From Byssothecium circinans (taxonomy: Eukaryota; Ascomycota; Dothideomycetes; Pleosporales; Massarinaceae), in assembly GCA_010015675.1 (NCBI GenBank), contig ML977005.1, positions 341,274 through 405,273 of the forward strand: a DNA stretch of 64,000 nt, in the 5' to 3' direction. Positions within the stretch are counted from its first letter, which is position 1; every line of letters starts with the position of its first letter. This document shows, in pieces, positions 20,698 through 32,665 of this stretch. The translations under genes and the position numbers were made by a program. The notes below the pieces were generated by a model. That model saw only the letters and a list, made by a program, of their open reading frames with translations, was not told the origin of the DNA and ran no database searches.

Positions 20698-23600
20698 TAC
20701 GATCGACCTTTCTTCTTTCGCAACTCTTGACGGAAGCTCAAACGTTCAACGTTCAAGCAAAAAAACAAAATCGACGGAACGACGTTATGAATCCGAAATA
20801 ATAAAAAAATATCCTAAACTTTCTTGTTCGGGTTGCAGAACCAAGGCGCCGGGAGACCTTAATGCAGGAACAAGCACGCTTGGGGAAACAGGCTAAAGAA
20901 AGAAGAGGAGAAGTGAGTGGGGTGCCGGTCGTAGGTGTGCGAAGAGGGAATTTAAAAGAGAGAGGGCCGCCGCAGAAATACGTTTTTTGCGGCTCGCTGC
21001 GTGTGAAAAGCGGTGTGAGGTTTGACAGCTTTAGGGAGCACGGCTCGCGCGCTAGTGGCAATTGCGGACTAGCGCTGATCTGTGCTTGCGTCGAACGCGC
21101 TATCAGGTGCCTCAGCTTCACGTGCAAAGACCCATTCAACGGGCGAAAAGAAGAAGAAGGCGATAGAGGAGCTGAAAGACAGACCCTGGTGACCGGAATT
21201 GAGGGGCATATGGTCGTGTATATATAGAAATCTGGTGGGTGAAGGACTGATGGTGAGATTACTGCGTGTTTGCGGTACCTTTCGATGTTGCGGTGAGGGT
21301 AAAAAGCAACTCCAGGATCACTGATTGGATTGCGATCAGGCGTAGAGTTTGGGATGCGTGGACAAGTGTGATATTACATTGCCACGTGAGGTGGAGAACA
21401 CTTGCTCGATACAGCATCTGCGTGGTTTGCCGCTGAAACAAACACGATTGACGCGCTGCGTTGAGATTGCAGTCGTGAAGATGGTCGAGATCTATGGAAT
21501 TGGCAATGTTATTGCAATCAATCACGTCACAGAGAATTTGTGTTCGGGGCGGAGAAGGGCGCAGCATCGCTCTGCGGAACATGAGGCTTCTCTCATGTCG
21601 GAAGCGGCGGTAAAGCAAGATTCCCATTCGTAGTGATGAGTACTCCAGTTGTTCTCGTGGGCAACGCTGATGAGGCCGAAGACGGTTAGCGGTGGATGCA
21701 GGAACCGAAGGCTACACCGCCTGCACCCAGCACGTGACTCACGTGCCTCAACAATCAGAAGACAGTGTTGGTAATCGCAAAGGATCTTGATTGAGTCATC
21801 AACGAGATGTCCCGACTCGGCTTGGATCTAGACCGAGTCACGGATGCCTAGTACGTTATCAGATGGTCTCCAACAAGGTTGAACTTGATGGCATTTCCAT
21901 ATACAGAAGGGTCCGGGCGGTTTACAGCCAAAAAGAGCAATGGGAAAGAATTCGTGACGGCTTTGCGATTCCTCATCCGGGCAGAAATAGAGCAACGCAG
22001 TGATGCTGTAAGATAGGCTGAGAGCTAGGTTAATTATATGAGCTGCAGTTACTACTACGACACCCAGTCATCAGTGTTTTTCAGTCGTGGATGTGAAATT
22101 TGAGTGAGTTTTCTCGTTATTTGGAAGATTTCTATTTGTATGACCGGCGTTGTTGATCTGTAAGCATATGTGTTACGAGGTCCTCCGTTGCCTTCTACTC
22201 TTCATTGTAAGACAGTAATGTCAACGGGTCAGTGCGGAAAAGCGTCCAAGGCATCAGCAGACCATGTAGCCGGATACCAGTCTGAGAATTGGCCACGATT
22301 GCGTATGTTTATGACGCTGAGGAATGAATCCGGCTGTCACGGATAAGGCAACTGAAACTAGTCCATGGCCGACGTTCCATTAGCAGTAGGATCCTCGTCA
22401 AGTCGAGAACTATCAGGAATTAAGGTGCAACGGCAGATTCGAGAGGTAGTCCAAGAACACACTGTGGTAGGCCGGGTAATCCGGCTTGCATCGAACTAGG
22501 AAGACCCTGAGTTTAAGGATGAGAAGACAAGAGGGTGAACGAGGACTCTGGGCTAACTCTCGTCCAAGCAATGACGTGCGCAGAGCCTCATGAGCGAAGT
22601 GAAGTCTTGAGCCAAGACATATGACTTCACTGCCGGCCTGATCGAGACTCGATTTGAGTTTGACATCGGTTGCACCATGTGCGGTAATATGTTAATTTTT
22701 CATGTGCGCAATACGTAAACTTTTCAGGTTCGATCGAGACCTTTGAACTTGGCGTAGGAAGTGTGGTGATATGTTGGGTGGATTACGCGAAAGAGGAGTC
22801 ATATGGCTGGGTCCTCTAGAGGGCTATTGACTCACCGGTAACGAAAGAGGAATCGGTCAATAATGCGCAAACAAAGCTGCAGAACGGAATTTGGGAATTC
22901 TCGGGGAGCGCCGCCATGAGCTGAACCTTTCCTTGTGTGCATCGAAGCATACGTAGGCACAACGCCGTCGAGCGCGGCAGGGTGCGTGAACTGCTCCGCT
23001 GTGGGAGCAGCAATCAAAGCCACTTGAAGGATAGTAAGCTACCTGCACAATAATCGACGAATAATGGTGGGTTATTTTCCGGTCAGACGAGAAGAGACGG
23101 GAGCGATGGGGTTGTCTAGCGATAGCATGCACGCGTATGCAAGACACTGCAGGCCGGCTAAGCAGCACTATGGGTTGACGGTAGCGCAACAATATCTTCC
23201 CTCGATGCGCGCGACTGTCGAAGGAAGCCGTCGAGGGCGCAGTGAGCGGGAGGGACCGTCTAGACTCCCTGAAGAAAGGAGAGTGTGCAACCGCCGGCCA
23301 TGTAGCTGGCCGCGCTGGGCTAAGAACGAGCGGTTCGTGTTGGGGAATTGCACTAAAGCAGGGCCATTGGAACTCGACAGCCACAATCGTTAGGTTTGAT
23401 AGCGGGCGAGCGTGCAAGTGCCGGTGGCTGTGGCTATGCAGAAGCTGGTGGACGGTGAGATGAGAGAGAGAACAGGTGGTGCCGTGATGCTGCGCATTTG
23501 AGTAACCAGTGCTTACCGTAGTGCGGAGACGGTGGCTGGTGCCTTCGCTCCCAGGCTGCAATCGCACTTTCACCCTCGTCCGACGCCATCAAGAGGCGAA

Positions 23601-24267
23601 GCTGCCAACCCCCATCAAGTCCGTCGTCGATTATTTGCACCCTGTCGAGTGCAGAATTACACACTCAAACAAGTCCACTGTGATGGGGTGTTCTCTCGCG
23701 GCTGCTGGAACACGCCGCGGAGGCAGCTCGAGCGGTTCTCAAGCGCCCACCACTCGCAGCGCAGCCCTTCCCATCCACCTCGCCCTTCTCATACAGTATT
23801 GCAGCGGCGTCTCCTGATGCTCCAGCATGCTAGACTGTGGACATGTATCCGCGCGCGCCGGCCCTTTTCATCGTCATCTGAGGGATTGACCGCCCTCGCC
23901 AACATCCCTACTCCCTGCCAATGCGTCAAGGGCGCAGGGGCCCTGCAAGCCCGCAAGCCGGACGTGCGCCCAAGGCATCCATCAACCCTGTCTTACCCTG
24001 CCCAGTGCCACAAATGTGCAAAACATATATATGAGCCGTCCGCCCACCTTGTTCCCACTTCACCTCCCAAAGACTTCCGGATCCCCAACTGTTCGACCGT
24101 GGCCTATCTGACCACACATTTCAACAACACCAAACTTGATCACTCAGTGCTCTACCGCTGGCCCTTCTATAGTGAAGGATCACCACACCATTACCACACC
24201 ACGCGGCTCCACCATCACTGTGGCTATCCGACCGCGATCAATACTTAAACAGACACCTCCCTCCAAC
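20698..24267. other. 3.6-kb stretch without a supported gene
   Basis: Several long open frames exist on both strands, the longest 238 codons at 22816-23573 (-) and 23532-24248 (+). They overlap each other, are rich in Arg, Ser, His and Pro, and lack motifs, which is the usual look of GC-rich non-coding DNA. A TATA-like CATATATATGAG at about 24023 lies some 240 bp before the ATG at 24268 and may serve that gene. Confidence 0.4.
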
Positions 24268-24990
24268 ATGCCTTCCATAACTCGCCAAACCACTATGCCC
24301 ACCGTCATCCATTCACGGTCCTCATCCTCAGGCTCCTCCTCCAGAAAGGAGCGGGTGGTGGGCTTCCTCAAGGACCCCGTGAGCCATGTCTCCCGTCCCG
24401 TGAACACGGAAGAGTCATGGGCTGCCTACGACTTTGAGCTCCACGCCCACAAGTGTGCCTTCTGCCGCGACCCGTATGAGGTGCACCGCAACCACCAGCA
24501 GCTCTGCGAAGTGGGCCACCGTCTTGCCCAAGAGGTTGCCGTATTCCTCTACAACCGCGCCGACGGCGAAACCTACTCCACCCAGGAGGAAGACAACAAG
24601 CTCGTCCGGATCGAGGTCCCATCCGGCTACGTTCAAGTTCGAGGTCTTCTGAAAGCTATCGAGCGCTCCCTCCGACACCGATCACGAACACCGTTCGTCT
24701 CCATGGACCGCACCTACTACGTTGCTCCCCGTGTTCCCACTCGCTCCCGATCAGTCAAGGTCGAGCAGGCGCCCAAGGTCAAATCATCACGACCGCGATC
24801 CGGCGAGATCGTTGACTGGCCTGGACTCGAGACTCGGGTTGAATTCGCCGCACCCCACAAGAAGCGTGGTTCTCTCTACGAGCAGGACGTCGCCGCCCAG
24901 CGACGACACCAGAAGGAGTACCACGTAGAAGTCCGAGAGCCGTCGCGACGAGACATTCGCGAGAACCGTCTCTCTGGCTACTACAGGTGA
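24268..24990 (+). CDS. unknown protein with Cys-rich N-terminal half and basic tail
   Basis: An uninterrupted 240-residue frame from ATG 24268 (CCAACATGCC context); the frame stays open upstream but without another ATG. A Ser-rich head is followed by ESWAAYDFELHAHKCAFCRD and a CxxC...H...C...H pattern (C-A-F-C, then H-N-H-Q-Q-L-C-E-V-G-H) that could bind zinc. The C-terminal third is Arg/Ser-rich and ends SRRDIRENRLSGYYR. Codon use is strongly C/G-ending, as in well-expressed fungal genes, which supports a real gene. I do not recognise the family. The basic tail could suggest nucleic-acid or membrane binding, but that is speculation. Confidence 0.75.
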   Translation: MPSITRQTTMPTVIHSRSSSSGSSSRKERVVGFLKDPVSHVSRPVNTEESWAAYDFELHAHKCAFCRDPYEVHRNHQQLCEVGHRLAQEVAVFLYNRADGETYSTQEEDNKLVRIEVPSGYVQVRGLLKAIERSLRHRSRTPFVSMDRTYYVAPRVPTRSRSVKVEQAPKVKSSRPRSGEIVDWPGLETRVEFAAPHKKRGSLYEQDVAAQRRHQKEYHVEVREPSRRDIRENRLSGYYR

Positions 24991-26409
24991 ACGGCCTGCA
25001 ACTTTCATTGTTTTTGCTCTTCAGCATTACTCTACTTTACGACTACGATGATATCACGCCAACACGCCGCAAACCACGCACTATGGACGCTGCAACAGCT
25101 CCGTGCGCCTTCTACCGCTCAACGGAATCGATTCAGCACCATGCAAGTTTTGACTTTTGTCCTTGTCGCTGTGCTTCCAGGAATAAGCACCGCCTCTGCT
25201 GTTTGATATACTGGGTTGGAAATACGACGGGAAAGGAATGGGTGTCGAGGGTGAGGTGGGACGGAAAGTCCTTGGAATGTGTTGGAAGCAGGGGCCGATA
25301 TGACGTTTGAGGTTGCCTTCTATGAATAGCATAGCTGCGAAGAATCAAGTTTAGATAATTTGCACTTCACAACACCGTTCCACCATGCATGTGACGTCCA
25401 TCTCCCAGCCGCCCGCGAGTACGGGGTACGTACAGTACCTACCTTTCACCAGTTACAGTCATACCCCCCTCCCTCAAATATGTACCAGACCGATGACTCC
25501 AACGCAACCATCGCTTAATCCACACACAAAACCTCGGGTGCAACCGCACACCCTCGCAGCACCCGCACGGTTCACGCGCCCCCTTCCATCCAGCCAATCA
25601 CTCCCCCCGCAAACCACCGCTTGACTCCGTTTCCCATTCCAACCTTTTTGACGGTTTCCGGTTACTGTGTGGTTAGTACTACATACTGCACACCCTCACG
25701 ACAAGCTTAATCGTTAATCGACATGAGACAACCGACAACCCGGACCATGTGGGCGTTGATGCCGTGCACCCTTTCCATCAAACGTCTCATCTCACATCTG
25801 CAATAGCACACAAAGATTGTTTGCGCATGTCAAGAACTTCGCTTGTTTGCGCAAGAAAGTGGTGCCCCGGGTGCTTGCATACCTTGCATGTTCGCGCACT
25901 TACCGGCGATTGTGTCAAGAATCCCACAGGGTGTAGAAGAATAGCTAGGATGCGGAAACTGCTGCCTTGCCTACATGCATATACTCCGGAAAATATCGAT
26001 ATCTGCGGATGATTTTGAGGGTGCTAGGTAGGTTGCCGTTCTAAGCTTGGTGGCACGGTGGTGAGGTTGGATGCCTGAAGATGCGGGGCAGGATCAAGAC
26101 GCCACGGTCTCGATGTGGTTAGGGTGGTGGGTGAATTATCGATAAGAGGAGTCATGGTTTTTGGATGTATACTGTACTGCACGACGGTTGCGTAGGATCC
26201 GAAAATGTGGTGTGTTGTAGGGGTTTGCTGAAGATGACTGTTTTTTCTTTCTTTTTTTGTCTTTCCCTTTCTGAGAGTAAGGTTTGGCTTTTGAAAAGCC
26301 ATGAATGGACCTCGAGCCGTGTTCTCGAGCTGCCCGCGCCGTATTCTCGGCATCTCGGGTCAAGATCATCCTTACTTTCAATTTTGCTTTTATTGTACCT
26401 TCCATTGAC
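24991..26409. other. no supported gene
   Basis: Short frames only. 24991-25400 is 3' flank of the preceding gene, and 26020-26409 is the likely promoter region of the kinase-like pseudogene. No repeats or RNA signals seen. Confidence 0.4.
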
Positions 26410-27126
26410 ATGGCTCAGACCTTTGAGCTTCTAACTAAGAAATACATCGAGGGTCGATACTTCACTAAATGCACATACTACCCCGGCGAACTACAGCGAA
26501 ATGGCGACACTCCTGTGCCCTGGAAGTAGGGAGAGCAGCGTCTCCTGAACGAAGCCACGGCACTCCAGTTCATCAAGCAGAATACCACAATCCCCGTACC
26601 AACCTTTATGTCTTGCGAGCGGGACGAGCACGGCGCCATGCATCTCGTCGTTGAACGTATCAAGGGGATCACTGCATCCGAGGTCGGGCAAGAGTGCCGC
26701 AAGCCGCAAGGCGAAGCCCACGTCGACGCCGGCCAATGCACTAAATGTGAGGAGATAGTTGCGAAGAAGGTCAATGAATTCGTCGAGACGAAAGTTATAC
26801 CGGAACTTCACAAACTGCGGCACAATGAGACGGGGCTGAATGGCTTCGTCCTTCCGCATCAGCGGGTTCTGGATCACGATGGTAGGGATGAGTGGAGGCC
26901 GAAATCATCGCCGTGCGATGAATATGTCTTCCGCCATGGCGACCTTGCGAGGCATAATATCATGGTGGATGCGGGTTTGGATGTCGTTGCTATCGTTGAC
27001 TGGGAAACTGCGGGATTTTATCCTGAGAGCTGGGAGCATCGTCTGTGGGAGCTTGATCGTGAGGGGTATCTGAATACTTTTACGGATACTCTTGGGATTG
27101 AGGGGGATATCAAACTCATCACATAG
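26410..27126 (+). pseudogene. aminoglycoside-phosphotransferase (APH)-like kinase with one in-frame stop
   Basis: One continuous frame from ATG 26410 (MAQTFELLTKKYIEG) to TAG at 27124-27126 reads as a full APH/choline-kinase-like fold protein of about 238 codons, interrupted once by TAG at 26527-26529, between TPVPWK and GEQRLLNEATALQF. The catalytic loop HGDLARHNIMVD and the metal-binding motif IVDWETAGFYPES are intact, and no frameshift is seen. No donor/acceptor pair of plausible size removes the stop. Options: a recent nonsense pseudogene, a base-call error, or a shorter protein starting at a later ATG (26608), which would lack the N-lobe. Fungal APH-like proteins are numerous and mostly of unknown substrate. 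Confidence 0.75.
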
Positions 27127-30100
27127 TGAATGTGTTTGAAGATTTTGATTGTACTATGTAACGGGTTACACCTACTGTATGACACCGTAGAGTATATCAC
27201 CGGCAACCGAGACCCTCACCAAAAACACGACCTCCCTCCCAGTCGCAATAATTTGCCCGCATCTGCGTATTCTTACATGGAAATTTTATTCAGTAGATTG
27301 CAACGTACAGCGATACACAGCCTAAAAAAGATTTCTTTGGTTTTATGGTTTGTAGAGATTTATTTTAAATTTTAAATTTGTAATGGCCGCAACAATATGT
27401 GTGTACTGTACAGGAATAAACATCTAAATATATAGCTCTCTCCTACCTAAACTTTGCGTTTATTTGTATATAATTTCTCTATAAAAATACGCTGCTGTTG
27501 GCAAGTTGCCGGTGATTTACGATATGCATGTAGGTACTTCGGGCGTTCCTTCAAACCCTACTCCACCGCACTTCCAAAAACAGACACCGGAGTGCTCATA
27601 TCGCGCACTGCGTTGTCAACATCAAGTCGACGTCTCACATCACCCCACGACATTAGTCCACCTGCCTCTACGGAGTATCCAACACGGCACGGCAAATACC
27701 CCTTGGACCTCCCCAACCCGCCCATCGTGGCATCGTCATACTCTCACTCGTCCATAGCAGCAGCCACGTATGTGAGTACGCACCGTAATCCGACAACCCA
27801 GGATACCGCCGTCTCCACGCACCACCGGTAACCTTTTTTTGCTTTTCCTGCCTCACCAGATTCCGGTTCTTGCTGGGATACCCCATCCATTTACCCCCCG
27901 GTTTCCAAACATATCCGAGAGCAAGAGAGGAGAGGCGAGGATCCGTGGTCGCCAGCCTCACCTGCTGCCCAAACGCTTCCAAGGTTGTTTCGTTGAGTGG
28001 GGATTCAGGTTCCTTTGCGTCTGGTACAGAGTATGGTATCGTATTACCGTTTGCCATGCGATGCGCTCAGCGCTCATCTCTTCCCCCATCCGTGCACCGC
28101 CGTGTGCTGTCGAGTGAGAAAAGAGCCTGAAACCGGCAATTAACAATATATTTGTTCTGCCGGAGTTGTTTAGATGCTCCGGTGTGTGTATTGGGGATAG
28201 GCGGTGTTCGTATTGGGAGTGAGGCGACGTTTGCCGATCATGTTGGGTCTATGTGGAGATGGGGATGATGATCGGTGGCGAGTGTCGTGAGCTGGCAAGG
28301 TTTTTGGCTTTTTTGGGGGAAAGAAAGTCTGCTGTGTTACTCGCTCGGCGTTCGGGAATAATGGGGGTTGCCCGGAGCAGGACCGAATGGCGCTGTTGAT
28401 CATGTGCTGGCGATGTTTTCCATGGTTCTTCGATGTCGTTGTGCGATACCTCCTTTCGTGCCTGGCGCGGCTCGGGCACTGCATACTCAACACCAGAACG
28501 ATCCCCCATTAGGACCTTGCAGGCGCGCGCGTTCCTGAACTAAAACAATCAATGTTGATGCAGCCCAATAATGTCACCATGATCAAGAAAAAGCTTCTGG
28601 AGCGATCTGGTTGGGCTCATCGACAGCTCGTCTGAAGATACACCGGCCCCGCAAAGAAAGCTGCCCCTCACCACCAAGTCCCGCCCACATCGACGGCTAC
28701 AACTGGTCAGATTGCGCAATGTTCCGACCTGCAAAGGCAACTAGAATGCCGTTGATGGTCGATGGATGAACGACAGGCCGTTTGAAACTTGCCAGTTGGC
28801 GCAGACAACTCATGCCCAATGCGCGGGTATCAAGGACCTTCCATGTAGACGGAAGCTCTCGTGAGGTTTCAGAAAAGAACGACGTCTACAGAGTATAGCG
28901 CCGTGTATGTATCCGGCTGTGATAACGAGAGAGACGGGCGGATTGGCGGGCATGTGAAGGAGACGGTGGAGCGCGGACATGCGCGTCGCATCATCTTTTC
29001 TGCATAGCAATCAAACTCTCCACGTAGGCACTGTACCTGAAAGTATACATACATACTCCGTACATCTTGCAGAGAGCGGACTGAGGGAGGCAATTATCCG
29101 GCCACAAAATGGGTTCACCGACTTCTTGTCTATCAATTGACTTACCGGTCGCCTGCATACGCATACGCATTGCATCTTGCATACATACTACATAGCCGAG
29201 TGCGTTTTACAGTAGCGTCGCAGCCTCACCGGTATCAGGCCCACTTTCTCCAATATCAAACCCCTCCACACGTATCTGCCAATCTGTCAGCAATCGTGCC
29301 GGCAACGATAGCGACGATCTCGGTGTTGGCCGATGGCTTGCGGTATTGTCCTCTGCACCTCACGCGCAGCCGTGAAACCACAGTGTCGTATACGTGACCT
29401 ATTACGCAGCTGCGGCTAAAGAAGAAGTTGTGCGCGCGGTAGGTAGTAGATAGAGAAACAGAAATGAAACCTCGAAAATCAAGCGACGAGGAACTCCCCT
29501 CATGTACCCGGTTACCTGTCACACCTGTTCAGCGTCAAACCACCCACAGGGCTGTGCCGCCGTACTTGTTTCCACACCCCAACCATGAACCGGCAGAAAA
29601 ACACCGTCTTATTCGCCAATGCGATTGCGTTTGGGCCCTCTGGGGGCTATTGAGGCTGTGCGCATGTGAACGCTTCAGCCACAGCCTTCCACGTGATTCC
29701 GCCATATCGCAGGAGTTCGCATGTGCAAGCTAGGAGATACGATGACGGTGCGGCTGAGGGTCGCAAATTGCGGGCAAGCTTCGGACTTGATTCGCCCTGA
29801 GGGACGCTATGAGGGGCGATGATGAATATGATGATGAAGGCGCGCGGATGCATACGCGGTCGTGGGCATGGAACGGTCTGTGTGGTGTGAGAGGATGTTT
29901 GGTGGTTTGGGGGCGAGGCCGTGAGGATGGTCGTGTTCGAGGTTCCGGAGGCTGGAAAAGGGCTAGACTAGCCCTTGTACCAAAATAGCCCCCGTAGTCT
30001 GGTGGTCTGGTCTTTTTGGGTCAAGTGTTCATGCTGGGGGAACTGCGCCGCAGCGACTACCTCCTAGTTTCAAAGCTTTGATGGTCTGGGAGTTTGTGGC

Positions 30101-30321
30101 CAATGGATTTGAGGGATTCTGCTGGACTTGTTACGCGGGATGGTTTGAGAGTTTGATGGATGTGGCGCTTGGGTGGGAGGGTTTTAGTGGGGAGGATTCT
30201 ATGTTTGGAGTGGTAGTGTGGGAAGATTTGAGTTGAGGCGCGTATGAGAAGGGTTGTGCAAAAAAAGGAAAGTGCAAGATTTTTCGAATATTGATCTAAA
30301 ATGGTGCAAGTTTACTAGAGA
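27127..30321. other. 3.2-kb stretch without a confident gene
   Basis: A minus-strand frame at 27668-28057 begins MANGNTIPYSVPDAKEPESP and has donor-like GTGAGG after residue 32, so it may be the first exon of an unrecognised gene. A minus-strand frame at 28249-28509 is similarly uncertain. 27240-27480 is A+T-rich. From 28.5 to 30.3 kb I see nothing I can support. Confidence 0.3.
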
Positions 30322-31000
30322 CTATTCCCCTTTGAGTTTCAGTATATCGTTTTTATCCCTCTCCAATCGTACTCTTGTCCTCTCTGCCGCATCCAGCGGC
30401 GCTTTCAACGTCTCCTCATCTCCTTCGACTCTCCTCACCTCCTTCGCCTCTTGCACGTCCCCATCGAGCCCATGCGAAAACACCGGCCAGATAGAAGTTT
30501 TGAACAACATTTTGTTCCCGTGAGTATTCCATATCGTTGTGCCCAGAAAGCCGACGGCCAAAGTAATGGCCAGTAGCGGCAGGATAAGCCATACCCATCG
30601 CACTTCTATAAATACCACCGCCCCTTGAGCCTCGCCCGTGACGTCAACCCCGAGGCATTTATGCGGTCTTTTCAAAATATTTGGAAAGCATGTCGGCGAC
30701 CCCAGTGAAAAGTTCGGTGAAGTTGCCTTTCGTGTTCTGGAGGAAGGACCTCGATTATGGCGACGGCACATGTGGCGTGGTGGTTATTTGGTTTAGCAGC
30801 GTAATGATTTGTTTTCGCTCCAAGTCGTCGAGATGGAAATGCTCCGAGTCGGGGCTAGTGAAGTTGATAGTCCCCAGTATGCTGAGGGTGAGTGAAACGC
30901 TGTAATTTCTGTTGCGCTGAGCGGACAATGAAAGCGGTGTCATAATGTCTACCTTCGGTCGTCCATTTCGAATGGTGTTGCCGGTGTATCGGTTCGTAAA
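30322..31000 (-). pseudogene. C-terminal remnant of a DUF3176-like membrane protein
   Basis: The minus strand encodes pieces that follow the usual end of large fungal DUF3176-type membrane proteins but in changing frames: SVSLTLSILGTINFTSPDSE up to HVPSP, a stop, FLQNTKGNFTELFTGVADML in the same frame, another stop, and then in a different frame VVFIEVRWVWLILPLLAITL (membrane segment) and KTSIWPVFSHGLDGD. The motif V-R-W-x-W-L-x-L-P and the closing W-x3-L-F-H-G-L-like segment are typical of the family. At least one stop and one frameshift break it, and the N-terminal two thirds are absent upstream. Left behind by decay or partial deletion. Confidence 0.55.
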
Positions 31001-31249
31001 AGGTGATAATAGTAAGTAAAAGGTAATAACTAGTATAAAATATAGTATAAAGAACGAGACTAAACACATATAGGATAGTTAACGCTTAGAGACTATGCTA
31101 CTGCAAAGCCCACTGCTACGCGTGTCCAACCACTGAGGCAAACGGCCCGCTCCGCTGTCTTCAGTAGTCGCTCCCAAACGCTACTGCTAGCCAGCTGTCA
31201 TGAAATCATCAAGGTTCAACGGCTCCAAAGCCAGCCAAGTCGGCGCTAA

Positions 31250-31534
31250 CTAGTGTATAACATCAAGCTTAGTGCGCTTGCGTAACGCCTTGTTCTTGTT
31301 AAGCTTCTTGGAAAACACCCGGAAGCTGTTCGTTGTGACCCGATACGACGATGCGGCACTTGCACCGTACGCCCTCAGTATCTCACGATCATACTGTCGT
31401 AGGTGGAACGTGATGAGTGGTTCGTCGAACAAGCTGCCATCGTAGGAAAGCGCTGCGTCAGCTTCGTGGTCGGGGAGTTCTTCGTCGTGTGGCGCGTCTT
31501 TGAGCTCCCATAGATTTAGGCGTTGCGCGTACAT
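31250..31534 (-). CDS. small open frame of unknown nature
   Basis: A 94-codon frame with plausible composition (HDEELPDHEADAALSYDG, then FHLRQYDREILRAYGA) and a basic end (KKLNKNKALRKRTKLDVIH). There is no recognisable domain. It sits between the DUF3176-like remnant and paired palindromes, so it may be part of a decayed mobile element or captured gene fragment. Low confidence as a functional gene. Confidence 0.3.
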   Translation of the reverse strand: MYAQRLNLWELKDAPHDEELPDHEADAALSYDGSLFDEPLITFHLRQYDREILRAYGASAASSYRVTTNSFRVFSKKLNKNKALRKRTKLDVIH

Positions 31535-31694
31535 GATGTCTTTGCATTGCAGCAGTTGGGGCTACGGCCCCTGTGTATAAATATACGGAATGCCCATCTC
31601 GCGAGAGATAGAAGGGTAACGGCCATAGTGTATGTAGGGCGAGACATGTAATGACGATGAAGTTCGCTCCCATCGTGTGGTTTTGTACCACGTC

Positions 31695-31723
31695 AAGTGA
31701 AAACCAGCGGCTGGTTTTCACTT
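31695..31723. repeat. 29-nt near-perfect palindrome
   Basis: AAGTGAAAACCAGC, one central base, then GCTGGTTTTCACTT: two 14-nt arms that are perfect reverse complements. It is followed 24 nt later by a second palindrome with the same CAGC/GCTGGTTTT heart. It could be a protein-binding palindrome or abutted terminal inverted repeats of a small transposon. Confidence 0.8.
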
Positions 31724-31747
31724 ACAAAAACTTACAAACATTTTCGC

Positions 31748-31770
31748 CTAAAATCAGCAGCTGGTTTTAG
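31748..31770. repeat. 23-nt imperfect palindrome related to its neighbour
   Basis: CTAAAATCAGCAGCTGGTTTTAG pairs with itself apart from one mismatched position pair and the central base. It shares CAGCTGGTTTT-like bases with the palindrome at 31695-31723. Confidence 0.65.
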
Positions 31771-32573
31771 CTCGCAGTACAACATATAATTAGAAGACAC
31801 TTAACACATAACTGTGTAAACCTGCAACGCGATATTGTCCTCTGCATTCTAACCTGTGGTGTTTAAAACAACGCAGCGGCAAAGTTGATGGCTCATAGCT
31901 GAAGACCCTATGTACACAATCTCCTCCACAAACATAAAAGTGGACTGATGAAAGCAGCGCGCGTGGAAGCTGGGTGGGATCCATGAGCTGACATCGTTCC
32001 ACTTTGATCAGATTTTGTAGAGGCGGGCTGATGATTGTACTACGATGAACTTGCCAAGCAGGACCTGAGTTTACGGAACCATGCAAGCACATTCTTCTTC
32101 GAACAAGTACCCATTTGAGAATCGACGTGACCGAATCACTCAGGCACACGAGAACCGAGTAAATTATTGTGCAGTCGTACTGCGATATGTTTGATTTCCT
32201 AGATGGCTCAGGCTACTCAGCTCAAGCTCATATGCATGTAGCGGTCAACAGCCAAGGTCATTACTCGGTCCCTTGGTCTAGAATGCAGTCACACGACTGT
32301 CGTGACTGATGGTCTTGGTTACATTGCTCAGACTACCCACTGCCAACAGGTCAAGTCGTTTGCCTATGTGGTAAGCCACTACGGTAGCACTGATGGAGAG
32401 AGCCCGTAGCTCAGGTTCAAAGAGTTGTTGAACAGGACCACACCGCTAGTGAAGATGAATGTCTTGCAATGGTCCTTCTCAGCCACTCGCAGAATGTAAC
32501 GCAGGCAATCGAACTGGAGTACGGTGAGGTATGAAGCTGAAGACGAGGCAGACGAGTTACTGGAGCTACCAAG
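31771..32573. other. no supported gene; 5' flank of the secreted-protein gene
   Basis: No coding frame or RNA signature recognised. The right end is promoter sequence. Confidence 0.4.
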
Positions 32574-32582
32574 TATTTATAA
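32574..32582 (+). promoter_or_regulatory. TATA-like element of the secreted-protein gene
   Basis: TATTTATAA lies 84 bp before the ATG at 32666, a normal distance for a fungal TATA box upstream of a short leader. Confidence 0.55.
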
Positions 32583-32665
32583 GGGTCGTTCACGCCCACC
32601 TTTTCACTTCATTACCACCACCAAACACCTACAGCGCAATCAACATCCAACAACTTACCTTCACC

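Noticed and set aside
22816..24248. Two overlapping 238-codon frames (minus 22816-23573, plus 23532-24248)
   Set aside because: They overlap, are low in complexity and lack domains; the plus one begins before and runs into the better-supported gene at 24268 in another frame.
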